Positions 46,960-57,180 of a DNA stretch of 64,000 nucleotides are shown piece by piece (position 1 is the stretch's first letter; the number at the start of each line of letters is the position of its first letter). A program made the translations under genes and the position numbers. Below the pieces are notes generated by a model. It was not told where the DNA came from, searched no databases, and worked only from the letters and a program-made list of their open reading frames with translations. The stretch is from Myrica gale (lineage: Eukaryota; Streptophyta; Magnoliopsida; Fagales; Myricaceae), in contig OZ005609.1 in NCBI GenBank assembly GCA_963930655.1, forward strand, positions 13,961,001 to 14,025,000. The letters are read 5' to 3'.

Positions 46960-47875
46960 ATATTAAAATGATGCAGACAGTCATTATCATGAGTAATTTA
47001 TTAATTTGAACCTGCCTATTACGAATTAATTCAGTCAAAAGCTTTGCATCTTATCCGTGCGTATAATACGTATAAAGTGGCTGAAAAGTCTGAATTCAAA
47101 GACGTGTATGTTGTATCTAACTTCTGCCCAACATAAATTCTTATCAGCAGGTTGTGTGGGGCTGACGAAAAACTAAGCCATCGACGACCGGCCGGTTGTG
47201 GTGAAAAATGTCCATGAAGCACCGAATTCCGGCCCCATGACTCATAGATCAATAGGATAGGAATAAATGTGAATCACATATTCTAGAAAATTACGATTAA
47301 ATTTCAACCAAAAAATGGTGGAAATTGGAATTAAAGAGGTCTAAATGCTCAACCCTTGATTATTGCTTTTGGATTGAAAATCAATTTTTTAAGAAATGCC
47401 GTCGTTAGAGATAAACGAGACGGCCATCGATTCAAGTAATTCAAATTTTGATGAATGCAAAGTCAAAATCTTGGTTGTTTGAATTAAATATCCAAATGCT
47501 ACGCAAATGTACAAATCAAGTTGGCAAGAAGGGGCTTTGAATTGCCTAACCTTGTTCCTTTGATCGAACCTGTTGTTTCATGAGACGACTATCGATCCGC
47601 AGTCAATAAAACACAAATGAGTGGGCCCTTTTATTCTTGGTTGGGAGAGGGGATACTCGGGAAGGCTGTTGGGATGATTGTAGCTATAGAATAATAGAAG
47701 TCTTTGGTATGGAACTATAGGATTCTTAATGAGGCCAGACACCTCCCAACTGTTTTAAATCAAATAGTTATATGGAGTTAGTTTCAAGCGAAAAAAAAAT
47801 AATAATAATTAGAACTCTGTACGTCCATATATATAATGTGTCCAGTGTGCAAGTTATCTCTGCTTTTCAAAAGTT
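46960..47875. other. Intergenic stretch, nothing recognised
   Basis: A short minus-strand frame (47031-47252) shows no motif. A few GC-richer words (GACGACCGGCCGG near 47183) stand out, but no border or coding sequence is visible. Confidence 0.4.
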
Positions 47876-48172
47876 CCCAGCAACAACATATTGGCGTATA
47901 CATCACATCCTCACATATACTTTTGAGGTGCTTCATCGGGTGTACAGGTGGAGTTTTAATCATACAAGTCTTAATACAAATGAGACAACGCATCTATTAG
48001 CTCGTTGGGTCACTACTGAGTTGATCTTAGGTGGCAATCCCTGTAGTATTGAACAATTTCCTGATTCATTATGGTTGTACAATGGGACTGATCCCTCTTG
48101 ATTGTGGCTTCTTTATTTTGATTATGAATAAGACTTCGACGTTTTGATTCAAATATATATATATATATATAT
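47876..48172 (+). mobile_element. Strongly 5-prime-truncated LINE tail (RNase H end)
   Basis: The plus strand encodes ATTYWRIHHILTYTFEVLHR, SLNTNETTHLLARWVTTELI and EQFPDSLWLYNG, the C-terminal part of a plant LINE RNase H domain, with the stop at 48101. About 50 bases of 3-prime tail then run into an (AT)n stretch at about 48151-48172, which may be the element tail. The remaining protein (about 75 residues) is a fragment. No target duplication was settled. Confidence 0.65.
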
Positions 48173-48890
48173 AAAAATGTGTCATTTATCCACGGAGTAA
48201 CGCTTTGTAGACAGCGAGAAAATTAGAAGGAAAATGAGTGTGAAAAATGACATTATTTCCTAATTACATGGGTCATGAGAAAAAAATATAGGTTTAAGAA
48301 ACAGTCGACATTAGAGGAAAAAATTAGCAGTGGAGGTTTAAGAATGCCCTTACCAGTGGAGGTTTAAACTCCATATTTAATAAAAAAGCTTGGATCACGT
48401 GCTAAACAGGGCTAGGCCGATTAATGAGGAAGACCCTTTTCCTAGTTTGAACGAAGCTTAACAGTACTCATGGTCTTTATTGCTCGCCAATTTGAAGTTT
48501 CTTTTATGGCGGTTGTAAAAACCAGTGATCCCAATTTTTGTTTTGGTGTGCAAGCACCCAACAATCTCCTCGAATACCCAGCTCCCGTACGTCCAGGAAT
48601 GAAAGGGCACCTTACCAATTGGTTTTTATTAACAAGAGATACGGATGTCAAGAAACAGGTTCGAAACAAAAGGAACGAGCTGGTTCGGCATTTTGGAGAT
48701 TACCAAGTCAAGTCAGAAGCCAAATAGACAAAATACATATGCTGACACCATGTAACTATTTGCTGCATTTCTGCGGCAAAAGGACACGTACGCATTTTCT
48801 ATCTCAAATCTTATTTTCGAAATAATGACATAATTTGGAGCAGTAGTACTGCAGAATCAAGCTGTACATTGCTCGTGCTCGATCGTGCTT
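48173..48890. other. Intergenic stretch downstream of pectinesterase C
   Basis: Opposing open frames at 48442-48669 (minus) and 48470-48727 (plus) cover the same bases. I recognise neither. The GC level is slightly higher than its surroundings, so a decayed gene piece is possible. Confidence 0.35.
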
Positions 48891-48891
48891 A

Positions 48892-48897
48892 TTTATT
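48892..48897 (-). terminator. Poly(A) signal candidate of pectinesterase C
   Basis: AATAAA on the minus strand, about 72 bases after the stop codon at 48969. Confidence 0.45.
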
Positions 48898-48968
48898 AGG
48901 CTTTTTAAAATCAACATAAGCAAACACATCCGAGGGGTCAGTTCTGCTTGTCAAAAAAGTTGAGCATC

Positions 48969-51900
48969 TCATATTAACCCACCAGTGTAAGGCACTCCTG
49001 TTTGAGGCAACCAATCATCACCCTGCAAAAAGGTAGACACTGTAAAATTAGCAGCATCTGTGGCACTAATCACATGATAACCAGGCCATGAAACTCTATT
49101 TGTAGTGTTTGATCCCGGTCCTCTATTGTCGTACTCTGCATAATATAATGTGCTTACTGCAAAACTTCCACTCCAGTCATGCCAACCAGCTGGATTTATC
49201 AAACCGTCCATGTATGATTGCATGTAAATCGTCCTAGAGTACTCCTTCCACGGCCTTCCTAGGTATGTCTGAGTAGTAGCGTTGCTTGCAGCCAAATCAT
49301 CGGCTGCTCTAATAATCGAGTTATGAATTGAGGTTCCTGTGTTTTGATTTGGGTCAGTTCGACCTTGAGCAGTGATGGCATTGATTTGTCCAGTCATTGG
49401 CAGCCGAGGATATATGTTGCAATTTTGAAGAACAACAGCGGCATTTCCGAATATGAAGTCAACAGTCCCATATATACCACACTCCTGGTAGAATTGCCTC
49501 ATTGAATGTGTATATAAAGTGTCTTGGTACCCTTCAAAGCTGCAACTATAGAACGTAGACATATCGGCTCCACTTCGCAGTGCAACGGCCTGTTGCTTAA
49601 TTGCCCCAGCAGTGTTGCGGAAAGTTATGTCCACAGCCATGAATCCTTGTGCTACCACAGCTGCAATAATATTGACGTGAAACTTGGTAACTAGTTTATG
49701 CTCCAAAATAAAATAGCCAGAAACAGTTAATCTTAAGCAATTTAAAAATAAAATACAGTACTAATTGGCATGTTAAATTGTACGGATTAAAGTTCTTAAA
49801 GTTTTGAGCATGTTACAAACAGAGGCGGGTCCAGCCAGGGGCAATGGGGCGGCCGCCCCCCACCCCCCCCCCTTGCCTGAATACCTCTGAATTTTTTTTT
49901 TTTTATATGGGCCGCCTCCTTTGAAGCAGACCCAGCCCTCTGACCCTATTTCGCTCCAATCACTCGCTCCTGCGATGCACCTGGGTAAATTTTCGCTATT
50001 TCGCCCACAAACATTGGGGTGGGAATTGCTGTTAGAGAAATGCAATTGATCCTTACCCCAGATCTGGGCCCAGGTCATTAGCAACCTTTGGGCCGAGATC
50101 CAAGTCAACATCGACAATGATTACTTGGGCCCCATGGATGAATTCTTGAGCTGTGGCCTTACCGAGCGCGCTTGCTGCTCCGGTAATGAGGACTACTTTT
50201 CCTTCTAGCCTGATTTGGGAGCAAATAAAGTATGAGGTCTCAATCATGGGCTTCCATGAAAATGCTAAAAGCCAAATTCCAATAAACGTTTTGTGGACCA
50301 AAAGATGCGCGACTGAAGAAAAATTGTAGACGGCGGAGGGAAAAAATAATTGGCAACAAAACAGGCAGTGCATTTTGACAAATCTTGTGGTCTTGCATGT
50401 GCCACTACAGTATGTAATCGATTGGACTAATTCTAGTGGTTCTATCAATGGCCCTGCAGGAGTTTGAAAACAGTGGCTGCTTAGCTCAAGTTTAAAGTTT
50501 TCTGGATGCAGTAGCAACGAACTTCTAAACAAAATTTGACCAAACTTTGTGAATTGTGATTCACAAAGCTGAAATTTCATTGGTTGCGCGAGAATATTCC
50601 TTTTTTTTTCTTTTTTTTTTCCATGAGATACTTCTTTATGGGGAACCGACCTCGTTGTCTTCTGAGGTTTTATAATTAAAAAGACTGAAATAAGTACAGG
50701 TGCCTTTTAGTGCACTTCTCCTAGTGTACATACAGACTGCCCATTACGTGTTTTAAATGGAACACCAAGAAACCCCAACATGAAGACACCCAAATAGATA
50801 TGATTGTCAAGAGAAAACACTACAAAAATGGCATGATACCCCAGGCTCTTTTATTTTGAACAACTGTTTTCCAGTTCAAATTGATTTCCCCTTTGTAGTG
50901 TATGATAGAGAGTAGTTGTCATTATTCATGGATTAGATATGTTGTTTTTTCAGGTAATTTTGAAGCTCAAATTGTGTTTGGTGGTGGGCTTATTCAGGTA
51001 ATTTGTTTCCTAAAACCTACTAGAAATTTAAAAAATAATCAAATGGATTGTTGGTTGATGTTGAAAGGTGATTTTTGTGAATTTTTGGAGATTGGAGGTC
51101 AGGGCTTATGTTGGTTCTGTTGGTTTTTGTGAATTGTTGGAGATTGATTGGTGTAGATTGATTGGTGATTATGTTACTAGAAATTTAAAAAATGATCAAA
51201 TGAATTGTTGCTTCATTTTTGTGAATTGTTGGAGATTGATTGGTGTCTAAAGTTCATTTTCGTTTTGTTTTGTTTAGATAATGAATAAGTTTTTGATAAA
51301 AAAATCAGTCAGCGTACAGTACGTGTATTTCAATATTTTTAATACTTTTAGTCTTTAATTTTTTATATTTTAACTTCAAGACATTTTTGCATTACGCAGG
51401 AAAAAATTTTGAGATGTCATGTCGCTTTAGAAATTTGCCCCCCTTAACTAAAATCCCGGTTCTGCCACTGGACTTACAAATTAAATGGCATGTGCAATAT
51501 TTTCCCTTATAAACTGTTGGAGATATTGTATTGTATGTTACCAAATGTTGCGGAATTGAATGTCGTCCATCCATCGCCGACGCTTCGATTGCCGCTGATA
51601 ATAGTCTGGTTGATTCCGTCTCCAATGATCAGCAAATAAGTCTTGCTCTTGGGAATAGACACGTACTCTTGGTACACGCCAGCCGTGATATAGATCAGAA
51701 AATAGCCGTCCGAAGAGTTTGTGTTATTTGGAGCAACAGCAACGGCATCGTTGATAGTGGTGAAGTTTCCGATTCCATCTCGGCTCACAATCACAATGTC
51801 AGAAACCAAAATGATCTCTTCACCCTGACCTGTCTGAAGTTTTCGCTTGCACACTGTCTCATAAATTGCTTGATTCTGGCTTGACATTTTCAGGGGTAAG

Positions 51901-52532
51901 CGTCCATTTTGGAAGATAGGATGTTCCCTTGCAGGCTGTAAGTCATTCTTCTCCATAGGCACCCACCCCTTGGTGAACAATGCCAAAGATACCCCATGGA
52001 GCTTAGTATCGTTAGAAAGCAACCAAGATAGAGCATTCTTTATGCTTGAATCGGCAGCTGTGGTTACTAGGCCATCCAAACAAGTTTGTTGGTTAGTTAA
52101 AATGGCGCTGAGTAAGGTTTGGACGTCATCCACTTCCAAGCTAGAAAGAGCAACACTAGTCTTGTTGACAGTTTCGAAGGAGGATTGTAGGAAATCCATG
52201 TTCAAGCCACCGAGCAGTTGACAATCCTCAAGGGCACTGATTGTGGTCTTGGACAAACCGGACCTACGTTGTAGATACGTTTCCACCATTTGTAAAAATC
52301 TTCGTGATTGGGTTAGGGACCTAAAAATCGAAAACCGGCCAGAGTCGAAGACATTGGCATACCGATTAGGTAGGACAGATTTGCAGTAAGAAGGATCCCG
52401 GGTGGACTTGCAAATAGTTTCAGGAGAGACAGGATTAGTTAAAGCAAAGATATCTGCAAAAGACAGAGTCGCAAGGAAGGAGAGGAGAATGAGAAATGGA
52501 AGTGCTATGGAAGAGAAAAGCTTGGAAGCCAT
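48969..52532 (-). CDS. Pectinesterase C (type I PMEI-PME pre-protein) with transposon-enlarged intron
   Basis: Exons 52532-51542 and 49660-48969 on the minus strand are separated by an 1881-bp intron at the same phase-1 position as genes A and B. Donor (TTTG-GTAACA) and acceptor (TTGCAG-CTGTGG) are intact. The joined protein is 560 residues: signal peptide (1 to about 26), PMEI domain with all four cysteines (41, 50, 104, 151), KRKL (229-232) where A and B have RRKL, then the PME domain. Catalytic motifs are present: GVYQEYV, KQQAVALR, YQDTLYTH (Asp377), GTVDFIFGNA (Asp398) and LGRPWKEYSRTI (Arg466). Small differences include SRDGIGNFTT for SQDGSGNFTT. The intron growth comes from a hAT element at 49820-51470. 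Coding capacity is intact; splicing efficiency may be affected. Confidence 0.93.
49820..51470. mobile_element. Non-autonomous hAT element inside the intron of pectinesterase C
   Basis: The left end CAGAGGCGGGTCC pairs with the right end, reverse-complemented CAGTGGCAGAACC; both resemble the hAT elements at 40087 and 58945. Next to the ends are GTTACAAA (49812-49819) and GACTTACAAA (51471-51480). These fit an 8-bp duplication if two bases were gained on the right. A C-run (about 49856-49872) lies near the left end. The interior has no transposase but carries a short-chain dehydrogenase exon-like piece. Removing the element leaves an intron of about 230 bp, like those of genes A and B. Confidence 0.8.
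50057..50209 (-). pseudogene. Captured exon of a short-chain dehydrogenase/reductase (SDR) gene
   Basis: On the minus strand this 153-base block reads (R)LEGKVVLITGAASALGKATA, then QEFIHGAQVIIVDVDLDLGP and KVANDLGPD. That is the N-terminal Rossmann segment of plant classical SDRs of the xanthoxin dehydrogenase / momilactone A synthase-like type. The cofactor motif TGxxxGxG is altered (TGAASALG instead of TGAASGIG), and the segment before GAQV looks one residue short. It has an upstream acceptor (CCAAATCAG) and a downstream donor (GGG-GTAAGG), so it looks like an exact exon flanked by intron. No other SDR exons are seen. It lies within the hAT element, which probably captured it. Confidence 0.8.
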
Positions 52533-52597
52533 TGGTTTTGAAAAAGAGGAGAGAGTTTAAACAATGTGTGCAGTCGGAGGAGAAGGTTATTGGGTTT

Positions 52598-52606
52598 TAT
52601 TTATAG
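52598..52606 (-). promoter_or_regulatory. TATA box of pectinesterase C
   Basis: CTATAAATA on the minus strand, about 66 bases before the ATG at 52532. It is less like the TATA blocks of A and B than those are to each other. Confidence 0.6.
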
Positions 52607-53433
52607 AGGACCAATTAGAGTAGGCAATGAGCTTGATCATACGGGTTGCTGGAAGGGCATACCATGAGTGCAATATGTTTGTGAAGTCAACTTATAAGTA
52701 GGTATAGGTACTTTTTACTACTTTAATCTTTCGGGGTTTGGGTATGAGCTGTTTCTATGGTAGTCGGTGGACTTAAAAGGTCGAAATGTGCAGCATCTGA
52801 CACTGGAGTGGCCACCTTCCTTTGGATAGTTTACGTATTTCTGTTCTTTCAGACTGGTGTATAATTTGAGCCACCGTAGTGGCTAGTTTCTTTCAACAAA
52901 ACTATTTGCTTAGAAAAAAGTAGGAAATCCCGAGAGCCTTCATCCATGGATTCTGTAAAGATCAATTGGAAGAACTGGGTGGGATCTATAGCCTCTAGTG
53001 GTGCCATAATTGATCAGTAACTCCATTCAACAGAACAGCTATAAGACCACAATTAGATGTATTTCTATGCCAAATATGAATGACTTAAGATAACTTCTTC
53101 ATGAGGAGAGGGAAAAAAATTTATAGAGCCTAGATATTGTCGACAGGATTAATTAATTAATTAATTGGTGAGGGTGGATTTGAGTTGGATTTTCTCTGTT
53201 CTGACACCTACGATCGAGGTTGGAATTATGATCATAGTCAACAATCACAAATTGAGGTGTGCTACGGAAGGGGGGGGGGGTAAGATCAGCACACAGATAG
53301 TCGTGATCAGATCCACGTCCTCAACATGATCTGATTTTTTAATCAAAACGATTTCATTAATGATCCGTACAGTTAAGAGAAACTATTTAGTTTCTAACTA
53401 AAATAGAAATTAGCTTAAAATATAAATTAAATA
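52607..53433. other. Upstream flank of pectinesterase C
   Basis: Promoter-side DNA of gene C with an (ATTA)n microsatellite at 53148-53166 and a G-run at about 53269-53280. No gene is recognised. Confidence 0.5.
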
Positions 53434-54195
53434 AAGAGTAAATTACAATAATCCCACGGACTTTCGCCCTTTTTCAATCACACCATAAACTATAACTCTT
53501 TACAACTCACCTTTCTAAACTATATCCTTAACGAGGTTCTATCCCCAACCGATTTAAGGCATCAATTTGAATGGAATCCGTCCACTTGCGTTACACGTGA
53601 ATATGGTTAATTACAATAACACCCCATGAATTATCACTTTTTTTTCTCAATTACCCCCTTAAACTATCACTTGTTGTATGCAACTCATCCTTCTAAACTA
53701 CGTTCTTGTTGCGATTTCATCCTCAATCGATTTGGAGTGTCAATTTAAGTAGAATATGTCCCACTTGCGTTACATTTGACCTTCTACGTACCCACATTAA
53801 AATACTGTTTTACCCACATAAAATGCCAATAAAAGAAAACGCAAGCTAACTGGAGACACTCAAGGAACGGTTTTATCTATTTCAACAAGAAGGAGGTCGG
53901 AGAAATAAAAAGTTATGTACCTTGTGAGTCAAGTTTCCCATGTGTTCCTTCAGGTTCCCTTGCACGAACTAGAGTTCTCGCGTGCGAATCCGATCTAAAC
54001 GAAAATGACAAAGGCTTCAAAATGTACATCGGGGATTTTTAGGTAGGTTGGATTTTCTTTTCTTAAAATTTACGTGGGTGAAATAGTTTTTTAATGTGCA
54101 GGTTGAAAGTCACGTGTAACGCACTTGTGACAGATTCTGTTTAAATTAATGCCCCAAATCAATTGGGGGATATTGGAACCGCAATAAGGGCAGAT
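53434..54195. mobile_element. MULE-like inverted-repeat element with duplicated left arm
   Basis: Two direct copies of a block (about 53440-53620 and 53625-53790: AATTACAATAAY-CCC, a C-rich phrase, ACTTGCGTTACA) are matched in reverse by 54050-54190 (CACGTGTAACGCACTTGTGAC, CCCCAAATCAATTGGGGGAT). The right arm lacks the outer ~100 bases. The interior is non-coding. The same kind of block occurs at 56215-56676, so they belong to one family. No target duplication was found. Confidence 0.6.
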
Positions 54196-55172
54196 CATGT
54201 TTAACTTAATTTGTCAAATTAAACATTTAACATTTTTATATATAAGCAATAGCCATCAGATAATCTGTCACTTACTAACTAAAAGAACATCATGCATCAT
54301 GAATTCTTTAGGTTCGGCCGAAGACACGGACAAAAAAAAAAGTCCAATTAATACTGCTGTTTTCCCGTATATATATTTAATTTAGCAAGTGTGCCGACAC
54401 GGATTGTTCATTTGACTATATATTATCAGATTACCAGAACATAGTATTCCTGTTTAAAAAGTCTTAAGAGCCTAATTTTATAAACAAATAGACCCTAACT
54501 ACTACGTTTGACTATAAGTATTTTCATTCTACAAATTGCAAATAACCGGCGGAATTTTGCATATATATTCTACTCCCTGGGAGGCTCAAAGCCCCGGGGA
54601 GGGCATATTGATATCCATGTCAATATTTGATTAATGCTCAACTGGATAAATATAATTTCAATATAAAAGTTTTCATAAGATAATAGAGACAGTTGTTACA
54701 AGCATTTTAAATTTGCACGAAAGGTCAGTCGAAGATTATCGTTTGCGGATGTGAATCCTCTCCAATACTATTTAATTTGCAAAGGGTGTTTGTCCCGACT
54801 TCAGCACTTGAAATGCATATGGCGTACCATTTTTCTTCTGAGCTATTGATTTTTATTTACCTCGATTAAAAAAAATGGGAATATATAAAAGGAAGCCCAT
54901 TTGTTACACCATCATTCAGCGGACCCAAAGAGCTAGCTTCCTTACCTCAAAATACAATAGGATGCTTTTCGTTCTACAGTATTCCCTACGGATATTATAC
55001 GTCTGTATTTGGACAAAAAATTTCATATAACTAATGGTCACGACATGTCTTAAATAATATCAGACCTTCAAGTATCCATTCTTAATGGTTAAAATTAATT
55101 GGTACTACATTTGTGTAACATATTTGATCTAAATGAAACTTCTCATCTAATGTGGCGGCATACATGCAGTTA
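54196..55172. other. Intergenic stretch with an orphan promoter-like block
   Basis: At about 54888-54960 an ATATATAAAAGG box is followed by a leader-like sequence and an ATG at 54962 that opens only 18 codons. No gene follows; the rest is AT-rich. Confidence 0.35.
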
Positions 55173-55840
55173 TGTTGGATAAAGATGACTCTATTTTTAG
55201 GATATCCAGTTAGTTGAGTTCTATTAGGATATCTAAGTATTTAAGTTTTATTAGGATATCCAAGTATTTGAGTTATAATAGGTTTAGGAAGCAGGGTCTG
55301 GAGTTTTTTTATAAATAGTCTATGATGTAACCCAAGAATTATACAAGATAGTAAAATCTTTGGCCACTCTCTCCTGTGCACGTAGGCATATTGCCGAACC
55401 ACGTTAAATTTCTGTCTCAATTCTCTCTCTCCAATTTTTATATATTGTTCATCATTGGTGTGCACGGAAACAACAATTGGTATCATAGTGTCTGGTTCAA
55501 TAATGGCAGTAGATACTTTGATTGCTAAATTCGATGTGATAAAGTTCGACGGAACTGAGAATTTCGGATTATGGCAATGAATGGTAAAAGATCTATTGGT
55601 GCAACAAGGGATAGTGAAGGCTCTACACGGGAAGAAGCCAGATGAAAGGAAGGAGACAGAGTGGAAGGAGCTTAAGGCCAAAGCAGTGGCTACTTTCCGG
55701 CTTTCTTTGGCGGATGATTTGATCTATCACGTTATGGACGAAGAATCTCCAGTAGCAGTTTGGTTGAAACTGGAAAGCAAGTATATGTCGAAGTCGTTGA
55801 TGAACAAACTCTATCTTAAGTAGTGATTGTTTGGTCTTAA
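55173..55840 (+). mobile_element. Copia (Tork/TNT1-like) fossil: 5-prime LTR and start of gag
   Basis: An LTR of about 300 bp (55173-55475, from TGTTGGAT to ACAACA) is followed directly by the primer-site-like ATTGGTATCATAGTG and a gag start reading MAVDTLIAKFDVIKFDGTEN, as in TNT1-type elements. Further gag sequence (LADDLIYHVMDEESP, LESKYMSKSLMNKLYLK) runs to about 55823. Nothing beyond gag is recognisable, so the copy is a broken 5-prime fragment. Confidence 0.85.
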
Positions 55841-56070
55841 GGGTCTGGTGTCCAAATGCAGGCGTTAGTCAATGAAAATGGTTATATTGACGTACATTAA
55901 TATTTTAAAGGAACTATTTTAGGATGAAGGATACTATATGGACCAGTTTGAGATTTTGAAATACTACGTGGACCAATTGAGTAATTATTTTTTTCCTTTG
56001 GCTAATCTGCATTGCATCATTTTTATTTCAACTGTTACTGATATAAATTTACAAAGGAAACTTTCTTGTG
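55841..56070. other. Short AT-rich spacer
   Basis: Probably degenerate Copia or unrelated sequence. No feature is readable. Confidence 0.35.
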
Positions 56071-56214
56071 AAAATAAGGGAAATTTACAAATCATTCACT
56101 CGATTTTAGTGCCTTTTTATAAAACTCACTAGATTTATAAATAAATAAATAAACCCACTGAGTTTGTCATTTTAGTACTAAACCTCATTCGACCTAACAC
56201 TGTTAGAATTATTT

Positions 56215-56676
56215 AGCGGAAATACCCCTACAAACTTTAACTCATTGCAACTCGCTCCAACAAAATATACTTCTCGTTGTGATTTCATCTCTCAATCTGC
56301 TGAAGTTGTTATATATAATAGTTTTTGTCTCATATAAACTACATGTGATCTCTCCTTACTTAAAAAACAAATTTGACCAGTTCAATTTTAAGTGAGTAAT
56401 CTTTTTAAATTTTTTTTAAAAAAAATCAGCTAATTACATAATATTTTTTGGCTCTACAAATTGCTAAAAGCATAGTAAAATGCTAGGGAAGACTCAAATG
56501 AGGGTAAAATCATCTTTTCACTTGAGGAGAAAGTCGTGTTATGCACGTGGGACAAAAACCGTTCGATATAATAACTTCAGCAGGTTGGGGGATAAAATCA
56601 CAACGAGAAGTATAGTTTGTAGGAGCGAGTTGTAACAAGTTAAAGTTTGTGAGGGTATTTGAGAATTGTAATCCTT
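56215..56676. mobile_element. Inner inverted-repeat element (MULE-like)
   Basis: Arms of about 150 bp: CCCCTACAAACTTTAAC and ACTTCTCGTTGTGATTTCATC on the left are mirrored by GATAAAATCACAACGAGAAG and GTTAAAGTTTGTGAGGG on the right. The TGCTGAAGTTRTTATAT words also pair. There is no coding in the AT-rich centre. It is related to 53434-54195. Confidence 0.65.
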
Positions 56677-56930
56677 TCACGGTGGAGGCTCCCCCTTTAC
56701 CTCTGGCAGTCCAATTCTGAGCGGCCCCCCAATCGCCCTAGAGCCGGGGTGGAGGAGGGATTCCTCCTCCCTCTGCTATGGGCAGTCAGGGGTGGACCCC
56801 TCCATTTGCTGGTGGCTGCGAGGTGGTTAGGGGACCTCCCCTCATTAGTTGCGGGATGGGGAGAGGTCCCCCAACCACCCAGACCACCGTCCAGGGTGGA
56901 GGGGGGATTCCCCTCCACTGTGAAAGAATC
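56676..56930. mobile_element. GC-rich MITE
   Basis: CTTTCACGGTGGAGG at the left pairs with CCTCCACTGTGAAAG at the right. The interior is very GC-rich (GGTGGAGGAGGG, GGTCCCCCAACC) and strongly self-complementary, in sharp contrast to the AT-rich surroundings. Open frames on both strands here are by-products of the base composition. Confidence 0.65.
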
Positions 56931-57180
56931 AAAGACTTCAAACCCTTTTTTAATTTAAAAAAATGGTTTTGTGACACGTGTCACATTGCAATTGAGCGTG
57001 ATAAATTTTTCGTTAAACAAGTCTAACAGCGTTGAGTCGAGTGAGGTTTGGTACCAAAATGACAGATCTAGTGGACATATTTATTTATTTTTTAAAACTA
57101 GTGAATTATTTAAAAAAGTACTAAAACTTACCGTGAGATTTGTAAATTTTTCGAAAATAATAAAGAGAAAACCCGAAAAG

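Larger units (their letters stand above)
56071..57180. mobile_element. Outer inverted-repeat element (MULE-like) containing two further elements
   Basis: The left arm (about 56071-56205: GGGAAATTTACAAATC, AAATAAATAAA, CCTCATTCGACC, ACACTGTTAGA) matches the reverse of 57022-57165 (GCGTTGAGTCGAGTGAGG, TATTTATTTATTT, GAGATTTGTAAATTT) at about 75-80 percent by eye. Between the arms lie the elements at 56215-56676 and 56676-56930. It is non-coding. Long arms and lack of coding suggest a MULE-type non-autonomous element; borders are approximate. Confidence 0.55.

Noticed and set aside
48442-48727. Opposing frames of 75-85 codons
   Set aside because: No family recognised; could be a decayed gene piece but nothing supports one strand.
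49773-50117. Continuation of the SDR coding sequence beyond 50057
   Set aside because: After the donor site the translation loses all SDR character, so only one exon is supported.
53148-53166. (ATTA)n array and other simple runs (AT runs near 48151 and 58003; C/G runs near 49856, 53269, 58276, 61957)
   Set aside because: Ordinary microsatellites or homopolymers; recorded only where they bear on a neighbouring feature.
55241-55681. 146-codon minus-strand frame resembling a plastid transit protein at its start
   Set aside because: It is antisense to the LTR and gag start of the Tork-like Copia fossil, which explains the sequence better.
56659-57026. Proline/glycine-rich frames on both strands
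   Set aside because: Products of the GC-rich, self-complementary MITE at 56676-56930.
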